From positions 62,001 through 126,000 of the forward strand of contig JAVSML010001016.1 in assembly GCA_038503035.1 (NCBI GenBank): 64,000 nucleotides of DNA, read 5' to 3'. Shown here one piece after another: positions 12,484-25,230 of this stretch. Below the pieces are notes generated by a model that saw only the letters and a list, made by a program, of their open reading frames with translations, was not told the origin of the DNA and ran no database searches. Source of the DNA: Crocodylus rhombifer. Taxonomy: Eukaryota > Chordata > Crocodylia > Crocodylidae. The stretch's first letter is position 1, and every line of letters starts with the position of its first letter. Both the position numbers and the translations under genes were made by a program.

Positions 12484-14751
12484 CATAGTTTCATAGTTTG
12501 TAGGGTTGGAAGGGACCTGAGCAGATCATCAAGTCCAACCCCCTGCCATGGCAGGAAAGAGTACTGGGGTAAAACGATCCCAGCAAGGTGATTGTCAAGC
12601 CTCGTCTTAAAGACCCCCAGGGTAGAGCCAGCACCTCTTTGCTTGGAAGTTGGTTCGAGATAATAGCCACCCTGACAGTGAAGTAGCGCCTCCTGTTGTC
12701 TAATCTGAATTTACCCTCTGCCAGCTTGTGATCGTTATTTCTAGTCACTCCTGGCAGTGCTCGGGGAAACAGGGACTCCCCCAATGCCTCTCTGACTCCC
12801 CCTCTGACTAATTTGTAACAGGCCACTAGATCCCCCCTCAGCCTTCTCTTCTGGAGGCTGAACAGGTTCAGGTCCCGTAGCCTCTCCTCGTGGGGCCTGC
12901 CCTGCTGCCCCTGATCAAGCAAGTGGCCCTCCTCTGGACCCTCTCCATGTTGTCCACATCCCTCTTGAAGTGCAATGCCCAGAACTGGACGCAGTACTCC
13001 AGCTGCGGCCTTACCAGTGCCGCATAGAGGGGGAGGATCACCTCCCTGAACCTGCTTGATATGCATCTGTGGATGTATGACAAGGTGCAGCTGGCCTTCC
13101 TGACTGCATCCCCACACTGCTGACCCATGTTCATCTTGGCATCAGTGATGACTCCGAGATTCTTTTCTGCCTCTGCACTGATGAGAAGGGAGTTCCCCAG
13201 CCTGTAGGTATGGTGATGGATCTTCCTCCCCAGGTGCATCACCTTGCACTTGTCAGTGTTGAATCCCATCCTATTCTCGTCCACCCACCCCTATAACTTG
13301 TCTAGGTCTGATTGTAGCCTATTCCTTCCTTCTAACATGCCCACATCCCCCCACATCTTAGTGTCAACAGCAAATTTGAACAGGGTGCTTTTTACCCCCT
13401 TGTCCAAGTCACTGATGAAGATGTTGAACAGCGCGGGCCCGAGGACCGAGCCCTGTGGAACCCCACTGCCCATATCCCTCCAGGTTGAAAATGACCCATC
13501 CACCACCACTCTCTGGGAGCGGCCCTCCAGCCAGTTGGCGACCCATTTGACTGTGTGGGTTTTGACACCACAGTCCCCCAGTTTCTTAATGAGAATGGGG
13601 TGAGAGAGACTGTCTAAGGGCTTCTGAAACTCCAGAAAGACTATGTCCACTGCTACCCCTGCATCTAAGGATTTGGTGACCTGGTCATAGAAGGCCACCA
13701 GGTTGGTCTGACAGGACCTGCCTCTAATGAACCCATGTTGGTTGCCCCTAAGCATGATCTGCCCTGCTGGCCCTCATGGACATGTGCCAGAATAATTCTC
13801 TCAAAAAGCTTACCCAGGATTGAAGTAAGACTAACTGGCCTATAGTTTCCTAGGCCCTCCATCCTCCCTTTTTTGAAGATGGGAACCACATTGGCCCTCT
13901 TCTAGTCCTCTGGAACCACACTAGAGCACCACACGTGCTCGTAAAACCGTGCAATGGGTCCTGCAATGACCTCAGCTAATTCCCTCAGCACTCTGAGGTG
14001 GAGATCATCCAGACCAGCTGATTTAAATACCTCCAGAAGTTCCCTGACTAGATCCTCCCTGACCCTTGGCCTAGCTGCACTTCCCTTGGGCCCTGAGAGG
14101 AGCCTGGTGGGGGGGCTGGTTTGGTCCCTGCTCAGGAAAATGGAAGCAAAGAAGTCATTAAATAAGTTAGCTTTGTCGTCTGGTGTGACGACCAAATTTC
14201 CTAGCGTGTCTTGCAGGGGCCCCATGTTACCTGGTACCTTCTTTTTGCCCCCTGTATATTTAAAAAAGGACTTCTTGTTGTCCTTGACCCGGGAAGCTAC
14301 TCCCAGCTCCATCTCCACCTTGGCCTTCCTGACTGCCCCCCTGCATCCCCGAGCAACTGCAGTATAATCCTCCCTGGTGATGGCCCCTCCCTTTCATTGG
14401 GTGTCCTTTTAGCTAGAAAACTTTTCTGGATGCTTTTGGTGAGCCATGGGGGCTTTTGTGCCCTCCTGCTCCCTTCCTTCCATGTTGGGATAACCTCCCT
14501 TTGGGCTTGGAGGATCTCCTTAAGGAGCAACCACTCTTCTTGGGCACCTGGGTCCCCTCCCCTCTGGGACCTCAGTGATTCCCTGACTATTCTCTTTAGC
14601 TCACTGAAGTCCACCCTCCTGAAATCTAGGGCTGCCGCCTTGCTGCAGGCCTTTGCCACCTTGCGCTGGATGGTGAATTCCAGCAGGCGATGATCACTGT
14701 CGCCCAGGTGGTCGAGGACCTGCAGCGCCCTCACCGCAGGCCCCTTCTCAG
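12484..14751 (-). mobile_element. CR1 LINE, 5'-truncated, inside the Tigger-like element
   Basis: About 2.27 kb of CR1 with its 3' terminus at 12484 (catagtttcatag). On the minus strand the ORF2 remnants are, in order: the end of the endonuclease (LGDSDHRLLEF, about 14300-14720), a linker (KDNKKSFFKYTG), then RT blocks including NYRPVSLTSILGKLFE, GFIRGRSCQTNL and GVPQGSVLGPALFN, then the C-terminal FRLDNRRRYFTVRV block. The frame is broken at least five times. The catalytic FADD box reads FAVD, a D-to-V change. GAGTCTT at 12477-12483 and 14752-14758 forms a perfect 7-bp direct repeat. It is inactive. Confidence 0.93.
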
Positions 14752-14806
14752 GAGTCTTGGCTGCAGGTTTTTCTGGAGTCTTGTCTTCTTTCTTAAAGTT
14801 AGACAA
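12491..14806 (-). pseudogene. Broken CR1 ORF2 (endonuclease end plus reverse transcriptase)
   Basis: The coding relic of the CR1 above, spread over overlapping minus-strand frames (14297-14806, 13902-14318, 13665-13889, 13291-13755, 12868-13284, 12491-13117). The RT polymerase core is in 13291-13755 and the C-terminal domain in 12491-13284. Multiple frameshifts and the lost catalytic aspartate mean no functional product. The first 55 bases of the listed span, upstream of 14751, belong to the host DNA element. Confidence 0.88.
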
Positions 14807-15003
14807 GACTCCAGAAGTTTGGACAGATGTTCTCCAGAGAGATGAGTGACGCAGCCAACTTGTTCGCTGGTGTGGCGTTGCATCGGATCAAGAATTATGA
14901 AGTCAAAACTGATGTTATAAAGTTGAAACAGGGTGTCAATTTATAAATGCTGTAAGTGCAAAACATTATAACTCAAACCATTGTAAGTTGAGGATTGCCT
15001 GTA

Positions 15004-17687
15004 TATCAAGACTGTGCCTGATCAATGCAGTAACACTCCATGCTCCTAGACACCAGTGTCTATGGTTCATTTCCATAGTCAGAGACCTGAGGAAGTTTCA
15101 CAGAAGCTGGGAAACAGGTGTCATAGCTGTGGCTACATGGCACTAGGAAATTTCCCTGACATGGGGAAATCCCCAGCTGCTCCTTTAGGATATGAACAGC
15201 AAGTATCTGGCTTAGTATCCTTTTATATTAATTCAAGATCAAATATGCATGGTAATGATGTCAAGGAGCATTTCTGTTCCATGATAGTGCAATGCATTCC
15301 TTTGGGAAATCTGCAGATTGCTCCAGAATATTTTGGACATTGTTCAGTAAAATAAGCTCTAAATAAGTTCTATGGGCTTGACTTTGAGGTCATTGTATCT
15401 GCTTACATCTGAGGTACTATCAAATGTATACTGCCAGATGAGAATCAAGACCAAATCCTGTCCCTGCATCTTAGAAGAATCATAGTAGGAAGTGTTAATA
15501 CATTCAAATTATAATTCAAATATAATTTAAGAAGGTCAGGTTGTTCAATATACCTGCCAAGATGAACAGAAAACTTGAAAAAGATTGGTACAATAATATC
15601 CCTGGAAACTAGATGCTACAGCTGAATACAAATTATCCTGCTACAGTGAGACTAAAATTACAGGGTTACATCTCCAGTAAAGCTAAATGAAAGTTAAATA
15701 AAAATTATAGCATTCATTCCTAGTCAATACTTTATTTATTGATTGTATGATCTCCAAAGATTTAAATTTGTCTGATGACAATACTGTTTTACAAAAATAT
15801 TAAGGAAAAAGAATCTAGCTAGATTATGTGCAAGAATGCAATCTACTTGTCATGGCATAAAACAACAATGATCTGTTCTAATATTAGGAATGTAATTATC
15901 TATTTATTCTTTTAATGTATTCTCTTCTAGATTTCCTTAGAACAAATATGGAATATGGTACTGCAGGCCACTCTTGAAGAATGTCTGACCAATTTTAGTA
16001 TTACTGGAAATAGTACCATACTTGAATTCATAAAATGCCCTAAATATTTCAAATAACATGGTGAAAAGTTAGGAACATTGGTGCCGGTACAGATGAGGCA
16101 CAGAAAGCGAGCTACGTAAAGCCCTGGAGCAAGTTAGAGAAAAGCCCATGGGATTTTTTCCACTAAATCCAGACACACACTGAACTGGAAGGCCAAATCA
16201 GGATCCAAACTTGGAATACTCAATACTTGAGCCTATCTGTGACTAATGTGCAGTTTCAGCTGGCAGGGGGCCCATTTCCAACACAAGGGTAAGTAATCCT
16301 CTTTACTTCACAAAAAATATTTTATTTCTTATTTTCCCTTTCTTCATTGCCCTTCTGTACCCTGCTCACAGACAATGAAATATATCTTCACTTTCCATTA
16401 ATAGAAAATACTACTTTAGCTACAAGAATTGATCTGCCTGGTTTAACTTAATAAAATATTGCACTTCAAAGAGAATGGGGCATGTTGAGAGAGAGTCATT
16501 TGAAGATCTGGTGACCATGTTAGCAAGACAAGGAGCTAGATAGTCTATGAATTCTTATATAAACACTATTGATCTAAATACTGAAAATTAACTGGCAACA
16601 AACAAACAAACCCCAAACAATGGCAATAACAACACAGGATGCCAAAAAAAAAAAATTAAAAATGGTGAAAAAATGTTTCCTTAAGGCTTCTACTGGGATG
16701 TGGGTGGGGGGAGTTGCTGAAAGAGTTAGGTCCAGTGGAAGAGAGGGACTGCCAAGGAGCTCCATGTACAAAAGTAGTTGAGTTGTGTTGAGTCTCTGCC
16801 TGGCTGCCATATGAGCTGCCTCGTGTGGCAAAACCCTGCAGAGGCTGAAGGCTGCTGTAGCAACTACCTTAATTAAAAAAACTAAATGAGAAAAATGAAA
16901 TGAGAGAGAGCCAGAGTGTCTTAAAAGAATTCTATGTCAGTCATAATAAAAAAGAAAAAACAGTTCAAGAAAAAGTGCTGAACTTTACACAAGTGCAGTG
17001 CTCCTAAGGCACAACATGAAATACAGACATTCATTGGGTAAAAGCACAGTTTACCAAGATATGGAAGCATCTTTGTTCACAGGGATTAGATGATTGCATC
17101 ATTTGCTGCTGCTTTCTACCAACAAGACATTCTAGAAGATGATGGTAGGTTAAATTGCCAGCAGGATAGTTCATACCTGGATGGCAGAAGAGTGACTACC
17201 TGAGAAAAGACTTTTTTGAAGCTATTTTCAATATGTCTTGCTGGCCTTGTATGAGATAGGCCAACTTCTTCTGGGTTTTCATCTTTCACTCTTCGAAAGA
17301 AACAAGATATTATCTGGAAGTTGTGTTCCAACTTGTGTTAAAGACTAGAGTGTTATATGGACAACTGACAATATTAAATTTTCATGTTAAAAGGGAGCAA
17401 ATGTGTGTATAATTTTTTTATATTACTCCGTATATGTTCTAGGGAATTGTGACAGTAAATTAAAATGATAAAAAATTCGGAGTACTGCAGCCAGCTGAAC
17501 CCAAAGCAAATTCTCATTACCAAAAGTCTGCTGAAGAGAGTCCAATAAACAAGGTTTTCTTTTTTATTTCACCCAACAACTTAGCCTCTGAAAAGATCAT
17601 AATGCTGTCTTTATCCTTCTTCCTTTGCTAGCTAGAGGTGATGGGAAGAGACAGGTATACTTCGGGAAGTCAGTGATATCCAGGATG
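15004..17687. other. Intron, mostly unassigned; MIR-like trace
   Basis: AT-rich intron. A reversed MIR-like trace ('cagatgaggcacagaaagcg') lies at about 16085-16215. ORFs at 15056-15355 and 16574-16831 have no recognised relatives. Confidence 0.4.
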
Positions 17688-17695
17688 AAGTAGAA

Positions 17696-17882
17696 CAGGA
17701 GAGGGCAATTATTTTGGGCAGAGGGCCACTTAGTGAGTTTTAGCAAACCATTGTGGGCCACATGATAGGCAGCCCAGGGCAGATAAATATTAATTTTCTA
17801 AATTTTTTAGGGGCCCAGCAGGCCGGATAGAATGACCTCACGGGCTGCATCTTGCCCCCGGGCTGCATTTTGCCCACTCTTG
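17696..17882. mobile_element. Short hAT-like MITE with 8-bp duplication
   Basis: A 187-bp element. The ends are CAGGAGAGGGCAA, and CAAGAGTGGGCAA as the reverse complement of the right. It is flanked by AAGTAGAA (17688-17695) and AGGTAGAA (17883-17890), 7 of 8 matching. Inside, 'gggccac' and 'gcagcccgggggcaag' blocks make the ends self-complementary. No coding capacity. Confidence 0.75.
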
Positions 17883-18156
17883 AGGTAGAAGAAGCTTTGA
17901 GGTAAAAGGGAGAAATGTAGGAATGTTTCCAGTGGTTAGGATAATTTGGGCATGCCTCTGAATATTATTCCTGACTCAAACCCACACTCTAGACAATGGA
18001 ATCAACAATGAGGTTTGTTTGATCTGCCATTCTCACAGTGTTGCGTGACAGTAAACAGTCACTGTGCCAAAGTTGCCTGAACCTCAGTAATCTATGATCT
18101 TGGTTTTACTTATGCACAGAATGCTCTTTCCGACACTTACACACAGGCAAACAAGA

Positions 18157-18518
18157 TCAAGAGTGCTCAACCTCCAGCCCCAGAGCCAAATACAGCCTGT
18201 GGAGCCATGGTATGTGGCCCATGGGGCTCCACATGGGCTGGGAAATGTGGTAGTGGGGGAGCAGTGGCAATTAACACTGCCACCCTTCCCCCACTGCCAA
18301 GTTCTCAAGCCCCGTGCTGCTGGATTGGGGCTAACCCACACCCCCTTCTCCATCTGATAAGGGCCAGGCCTTGGATGCTGGATCTCACCTCTGCGTGGCC
18401 AGGCCTGACTGAGCCCCCGCCACCTCTCCCGTCCCACACACCAGATTGGGTCCATCAGCCACATCCAGCCCATGGATGGAACCTGGCCCATGGGGCAAAA
18501 AGGTTGAACACCACTGGT
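18157..18518. mobile_element. hAT-like MITE (GTTCAACCT ends)
   Basis: Ends CAAGAGTGCTCAACCT and, as the reverse complement of the right, CAGTGGTGTTCAACCT, a common hAT terminus. The interior is GC-rich with self-complementary 'ggcccatgggg' motifs near both ends. A clear 8-bp duplication was not found, so the exact limits are uncertain. Confidence 0.6.
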
Positions 18519-19452
18519 CTAGATAAGGACAAGAGCGTGGGGCCAGTGATTTGAGAATCAACTGTAAAATATTTCAGGCTCCTTCTGGACATAATGTATT
18601 CAAGGTTAAGGACCCAATCCTACAAACGTTTACTATTTATGTGTTTGATCATAAATTCAACAGTAACTCCATTGGACACAAAGGGCAGGAACTTAAGCAA
18701 CTCTCTGAATCCAGGCCTCAATTATCCTCATTACTTGGTCTCCTATTCAAGTTATGTGCTATCTGAAGTAGTGGTCTCGAACATTTACTTAATATGATTC
18801 CAGCTAAGTGTGCAGCTTTACATCTACCTATATTAAAATTTAAAATGTTGATTATTGAAGACTTTGTTGTAACAAAGAAAGGTCATTCACTGGTGTATAA
18901 ATGGGTCATTAATCTTCCTCATTTTAATGCATGCTCATTGATTTGAACAAGCATTTATTCAGTCATCCTAACTGTGGTATATTTTGGCTTGTAGAACTTC
19001 AGTGTATTGGACTCTATGTAAAAATAACTTTAGAATAGTTCAGTAATAAAAATGGATAAACAAACCAGGAGATTTCAAAACAAGATAATCCCTGTCTAAC
19101 CAACCTAACTGAGCAGTTGGCTTCCACATTTTTTTCTTTGGTGAGGGGGAAGGGCTGATATTTGGGGGCTGATCTTTTTATATTTACTCCTGTTAAGTCC
19201 TACTGAGGAGATTTAATTATAATAATACAATTTATGCAATTCACTTAAATGAAAGCACTGTAGTTAGAGTAATTACATTTAATGTACAGCCAGTTACAAG
19301 TAACATGATTGTAATCTAAATTCTTTAAAAAGCAGGGATACTGCAAACTTACTTATCTCTATACAAGTCTAATCAGATTGACTGAGCATAATATATTTAT
19401 ACAAAAAAATCTGCTGTTAAGAGTTATCAGTACAAAATAAGGTGATTCTTAC
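18519..19452. other. Intron adjoining the 56-bp exon
   Basis: AT-rich intron. At about 18612-18730 a degraded 'cccaatcctacaaacg ... ctccattggacac' pattern resembles an old amniote interspersed repeat seen again at 59545-59605. Nothing else recognised. Confidence 0.35.
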
Positions 19453-19508
19453 CTTTCCAAAACTCCCTTTCCCAATAGCCCGAAGTATTTGAAAATGGTC
19501 AAAATTAA
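19453..19508 (-). CDS. STK32B: STK32B internal exon: glycine-rich loop
   Basis: A 56-bp minus-strand exon. It completes a split valine codon (two bases) and then encodes 18 residues, NFDHFQILRAIGKGSFGK. This is the start of the kinase domain with the GxGxxG nucleotide-binding loop (GKGSFG). The acceptor is a pyrimidine-rich tract plus AG at 19509-19510, and the donor is GTAAGA reading down from 19452. It ends on a codon boundary, so it joins in frame with the exon at 3426-3577 across a 15.9-kb intron. FQILRAIGKG matches STK32B or STK32C better than STK32A (FEILRAIGKG). The upstream exon with the start codon, expected to encode a short myristoylatable MGxN-type N terminus, was not found up to 64000 and is presumably beyond the window. 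Confidence 0.92.
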
Positions 19509-20694
19509 CTGTAAAAGAAAGTAGAAAAGAGAGAAATAACAGTTTAAGCGCAAAGTAAGAACCAGATTCAAGATCAGATATGAATTTAGATGCATGCAAC
19601 TTATGATTTTATCATGTTTTGTCATATTTACTATTTTTCTTAAAGACTCAGATGTTGGAACTGAAAATCTTGGCTTTGAGGAAAAAAAATCATATCTTAT
19701 ATAAAAACTTAAAGGAAAAATGGGACTCCAAATTGGAGACTCAGATCAATAAAAGGAGCTTATTTTTAGTTTTAGTTTTAAATATCACAATATTTTTGCC
19801 CCTGATTATGATTTTCATCAACACTCAAAATTGGCATTACTAAGCTAATGGTTGTAGAAGCAATTAATGTTGGTGAAAAAGAGAGGACCCAGAAGAGGTA
19901 TGGAGTTTCATTGAGAGAGAAGAGGTGCAAATGCTTATCATGCCTTTGCTGGTGGAGGTTGCCCAAAATACCAACTTTTCCCCTAAAGCCAACCTTGCCC
20001 ATTTTGAATGTTCCAACAGCTGACCTCAGCAAAGATGGTTTGCAGTTCTCACCTCTGTCCCCACCCCAGCAGAATCTGCGTTACAGAGCCCCAGAACCTA
20101 TTTAATTAAACATGACTTACTGCTAACTCCACAAGGGCACTTTCTTGCATGACCATAAGATGGGCGAAACAATGGAAGTTCAAAATCTGATTTAAAAAAA
20201 AGGATTTGACCACACGTGGACCCAACAAACACACATTTTCAAAAGAAAATGACTCTCTTCCCCTAGACTCCTGCTTAGTAACAAAAGGTAATTCTTAAAT
20301 AATAGTAACCACCAGCAAATTAGAAGTTTCACAAGGAAGTATGGCTACATGTGTACTTAATGTGCTCATCCACTGCTAAAACCCTCCCTCTTCTCACTCC
20401 AGCAAGCAACCTCCATCTCCATTATCAAGATTTATTCCAGATATATACCAGCAGAAATGACAGAAGGATTTGTACTGCAAAGTACAATGACTGCCTGGAG
20501 GTGAGTGAGAGTAAATTTTGGCTTTCAGAAACTGTATTAGCAATGCTTTTGCACAAAAATGAGGCATGACCTTCAAACCTCAAGTCAGAAGGCTGGGTAG
20601 TTTTTGGGGGGGAAACAAAGCATCTTTTTACTAGTAGTCTGAGCAAATACGATACAAGGCCATTAAGACAAAAATGATACAATTCTAAAGTGTA

Positions 20695-20697
<3 letters not shown>
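19509..20697. other. Intron, no recognised feature
   Basis: Intron upstream of the 56-bp exon on the minus strand. It contains the polypyrimidine tract and acceptor of that exon, and otherwise nothing recognised. Confidence 0.5.

Positions 20698-20731
<34 letters not shown>
20698..20731. repeat. (TG)n microsatellite
   Basis: About 16 uninterrupted TG units. A simple dinucleotide repeat in the intron. Confidence 0.98.
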
Positions 20732-20733
<2 letters not shown>

Positions 20734-21059
20734 ATGTGTTAATCATAGTGATAACTGTGATTATGCAAGATTATGCATACCACCTTTAAAAAACTGTGAA
20801 AATTTACTAGACCAGCAATAAAGTGCAACTCTCTCACATCACAGAGGGAAGGGAACAAGGGGATGGGGAAAGTGGGGAGGAAGAGGTGGGAAATGGGTAC
20901 ATATTTTACTTACCTGTAAAAATATGTATGATATCAAACTAAGTGGGAAAGTTACATGTTGCAAGAATGACATATAACAAGTCAACAGAGGACTGAAACC
21001 TTGTTTTCTCCCTTGTAACAATGTCTGTAGTATGTTTCACTCAATCTATTAGAGTATGT

Positions 21060-21265
21060 AAAAATGTTACATTTAGATTGACCTAACTAGGGTTAGGTCA
21101 ATCTAAATGCCCATCTGTGCAGGTGTTCACAGTGGATGAACAGAGTGGTTCAATCAAGCAAAAAATGGCAGGCCCAACTAGGTTAGTTCATCCAGGAAGG
21201 TGAACTAGTTTAGATCAGGAACAAATTAATCAAATGCCTGTATACATGGAAGCACAGCCCTGGGC
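21060..21265 (+). mobile_element. Palindromic MITE, copy 2
   Basis: Carries a perfect 18-bp hairpin, CATTTAGATTGACCTAAC (21070-21087) and GTTAGGTCAATCTAAATG (21092-21109), separated by four bases. The flanking sequence matches the reverse complement of the element at 2195-2400, including 'caaaaaatggcaggcc' and 'aggttagttcatc'. No coding capacity; the right end is not resolved. Confidence 0.7.
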
Positions 21266-24200
21266 CTGGGAAAGCCCAGCTACTCACCTCAGCTCTGGTG
21301 CTGCACTCTTCTTACCCCACCAGCTCTGATCAGCTATTTTTAGCCCCTCAAACTTCCCCCCCCCCCATAGACTGGGTGTATTAAACACCTTTAAGCACCC
21401 CTTAAAGTCTGCAATATATTTAAGGATTAGTTTATTTTTACTTGCTTGTAATATCTTCAATGAAGCATTATTGGTCAACATTGCTAATATAAACAGCTGT
21501 CTTCTTGCTAATTACTAAGAAATAAGCCCAAGATCTTTAGTGTTGAAACCAGGTGAATATGCTGTTAGAACTAAGCAAGTAAGCATGCTAGTTGGGAGCT
21601 GTAGCACAATCATATCTGCTGTGGGCTGGGCAGAAAAGAGAAGGTTGCATAACAAATTCAACCACAGGATACAACTGCTATTGCTAGAAGACTTATCAAA
21701 GGCATGAGAGTCTTATATGTCATACTGAATGAGGGTCATCCTAGTTTTTAGAAGAAAGTTAATTTATCAAGGGCCAGCTGCTGAGAAGATACTGTTTCCC
21801 AAGCTTGATACTATCAACTTCATGGGGTCTGTTGCTCCATGTTGGCTCCGTGGGTGACTGAAGAATGGGTCATCTCTGTTAGCAAAGCCACAGTCTGTAT
21901 TGTTTTCTAAAGAATTAGGCCCTATTCCTGAAAGTCACTGCATAGGTGCTTCATGTAAATGGAAAGACTTGTACCACCAGAGACCAGGATCTTCAAATCC
22001 ATCTTTTCAGTATAACTCAGGAGCATGTCAAAGTGAATTATAACACCAAAAATAAAGGAATAGGAGAATCAGTCTTCTTAGCTTTAACTGATTTCCTCCA
22101 GACATACACCAACATGACTTGGATAAATATCTGAGTCACTGAGACCAATCCCAAATTTAAATAGCTGAAGATGTAGCTAACTCCAGGCACATTACAATAG
22201 GGATAGAGAATATTATTAAACTGCACTATGGTTGATCTTGAAATGCATCACTTTAATGAGTGGGATTATTTTTGTAAAACCCAAGATTAAGCATGTATTT
22301 TTAGTTGTGGGAAGGAAGTTTATTATTACCCGCTTAAACCTTAATTGTCTTTTTTTTTTAAATAATTATCTTTGCTCTCAGTGACTAGAATAATTTATTT
22401 ATTATAGGGGGATTTAAATACAAATTGGACTTCTTCAAGAAATAACATAGTAAATGGGGCATTTCTTCCTTTTGGTTTAACTTAGTTTGTTCATACTCCA
22501 CATAAGTGATTAAAAACACAGCCCCAATAATTTATGTAATTAATATTCTCAACTTCAGTTGCAAAACACAGATGAAGTGGAAGGTTCCTCTTTTGGGCCT
22601 CCTTTAAGAGAAAACAATGTTATCATTGTGCACACTCTTCTACAATAAACCCCTTGCTTTAAATGTGGCAAGTCATACAGGCTATAGTCCTTTGCTTCCA
22701 GAAGCAGTGTTCCTGATGTGATGAGTGACCCATGTCAGTGGTGCAAGAAAAGGGTGAAAGGAACATTTTTTCTGATATATAGTCCAAATAGCAGAAGTCA
22801 ATGTTTAGGATAAGGGGCACGTCTCGATTTGAAATTAATTTGATGCAATAAATTCTAGCACACCCTCGTGCACCAGCCAGCCCCAGGCACCGTCTACATG
22901 TGCAATGTGGAGGGGTAAATGGCATAAGGTAGTACTTGTGTCGGGCAGTACTAACCTACAGCAGAGTTAATTAGTTTACTCCAGCTTAATAGCTCCACAT
23001 GTATAAACAGTGACACTTTAGTGTGGAGCTAATTAGGCAGCTCCACAGTAAGCATCTCATATGCATGCCTCCAAGACGTGTTAAACAGTAGCCCTATCAA
23101 AACAAAACAGTAATAGTCAGTTTAGTACTGCAGCCCTAAGAAACAGAGACCCACAAAATTAAATCAAGTGTTCCCTTAATGTTATACAAGGCCATTGTAT
23201 TGATTTTAATCTTACCTTCTGAAATTATTTAGCTTTCCTTGTTTATCACATAGCGTTTATGGATTGTTTTATGTTTCTTCCCTTGCTGTGTATGCTTTGT
23301 ACTGCAGCACCATTGCTTATGGTGACATGCGCTGGGGTGACCATAACCTCTGACATATCCAGTGTTTGAAATATCATCAAGATCAGGCATTGCCATTTCC
23401 TCTGTGCAATGAGGCTATTGCAACTACAGTGTCCTTGCCCTCTAAAATATTACATGTCTAGCACCCTTGTGGAGACTAGCAATGTATTTAACGAGATTTT
23501 TCTAGCATTTAACCCAGCTGAGATAATGGTATGGTTGGCAAGGGAACTTGTTCTTTGCCAACAGTAATATGACTATCACTCTTTTAAAAATAGACTTTTT
23601 GGTATCCTTCACTTTGAAGGAAATAAATTCTTCCTCAGCTTTTCTGGAGGTTGATGCATTTTATTTTTGAGCAGGCATTTGGAAAGGGTTTATTGCTGAT
23701 ATGTATATAAGTATACATTATAATAGGCATTCATAGTGATTTACAAGCAGACAGAAAAATAAAATACCTCAAGGAGACTGCTGCCCAAGGGCCACAGTCT
23801 AAATTCAAACTAACGTCACTGGAAGTTTTGATGGAATGAGGTTTGAGGAATTAGGCCCTAAATGAGATCCAGGCCAAAGATTAAAGATCAGACCCAAGAA
23901 TGGGAAATATAACTAAACCAGATGTTAGGGCTGGAAAGCAGGCACTCAGGATGAGATTAACAAAAGGATCCACTAACTTCCACTTGTGTTACCTAATTCA
24001 CCTACCTCAGGGGAGCCTAGAGTCCCTGGGCATCTCTCTCTTAAATATTAACATTTTCTGATATGTCCAGAAGTTATACCCAGAAATGTCTTAGTTTTGA
24101 AAATGGTGGTCTATAAACTAGTATTCCTCTGTCTGTATCTCCTGAAGGGTACAAGAGGAGGCAGTGATGATGATGGCTCATTTTATGTGGGTTCCAGGAG

Positions 24201-25230
24201 GCTCCAGGCTGTAGGCGTTTGAGAAGGCCAACACAGTTCTCTTATTCCTTGCTGCTGAAACTTTGCATGAAACACTTCAGTCTTCACTGTGTAAGGGAAA
24301 GGAGTGGGGGCAGTGAGCATAACTTTGTAGTCTAGTCAGTAGGACACTCATTTCTGAGGGGGGATATCTGGGTTCCAACTCCTATTCCAATGACATCCAG
24401 CTATTCATGACAGCAAGTAGATCTTCAAAGTGCTTTACACTGACTTTCCATTTGGGAAGCTCAGCCCTTCAGAGCACAGCCCTAATATCCAAGAATGCAG
24501 TGTATAACTGGCAGTGTATAACAGAAAGTAAAGGTGACAGGGACCCCTCCAGGATCTAGTTTGCCCTCCTGAATATCACAGGTCATTCAGTATCACACAC
24601 ATTCTGTATAATAAGCCTAACATTTCCACTTATATTTACTTCATTCCTTGAAAAAAATAAGCATCACAGGCCCATTCTCTACAAGGCCCCTGGATGGCAG
24701 GGAATGAAGTGAAATACAGCAGATAATCTCAGCACACAAACCAAGCTCTATGAATCACCTACCTCAGGGGAGCGAGCGGACTTACTAAGTATATTCAAAT
24801 AAGTGTTAATACTTACATTTTTATATATTCCTTTTAAACCTTCTCCTATCCATACTAGAGCAAAGAACAATAATAATGTCCCCAGATGAGCATCATTTAA
24901 GTGTTAAGTATTAGAATAACAGAGATCCACCTGACTGCAGTCACACTACAGAGAAAAAGAACTACATCACTACAGAGAAGGAGTTGCATCCTCTTCATAA
25001 TGCTGCAGCACCGATAAATACATGGGGATGCTACATCACCACTACGAAGTGTTGACTGAGCACCTATGAACTGGAGCTCAGCCTGCACTTGCCCTGAATC
25101 CAAATACTGCTCTGGAGATGGGCTGTGAGTTAGTGCCAGATTTATTTAGTTTCCAAAAAAAAGTTGACTTTTTTCTAACTACCAGTCCAGGGCTTGGATT
25201 TGGGAGTCAAGCTGTGTTTCCTAGACTCTA
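21266..25230. other. Intron with a MITE-like patch and a MIR-like SINE
   Basis: Mostly unassigned AT-rich intron. At about 22885-23100 there is a MITE-like patch beginning 'ccgtctacatgtgcaatg', similar to the ends of the element at 5869-6468. At about 24318-24450 a plus-strand MIR-type tRNA SINE head is visible ('tttgtagtctagtcagtagg', then 'atatctgggttccaactcc'), resembling the A- and B-box half of MIR. Nothing protein-coding recognised. Confidence 0.45.

Larger units (their letters stand above)
12156..15001. mobile_element. Tigger/pogo-like Tc1-mariner element split by a CR1
   Basis: The termini are inverted repeats beginning CAGGCAGTCCTTGGACTTA at the left, and CAGGCAATCCTCAACTTA as the reverse complement of the right. 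Each end abuts TA (12154-12155 and 15002-15003), the target duplication of Tc1/mariner elements. Removing the CR1 at 12484-14751 leaves about 570 bp with no transposase, so it is non-autonomous. The left part contains a direct repeat of GGACTTTTTGAAAGG at about 12428-12442 and 12452-12466. The right part has a perfect 16-bp hairpin (14771-14786 against 14801-14816). Confidence 0.8.

Noticed and set aside
12868..14806. Considered as a host gene cluster on the minus strand
   Set aside because: All frames match successive blocks of one CR1 ORF2 with frameshifts.
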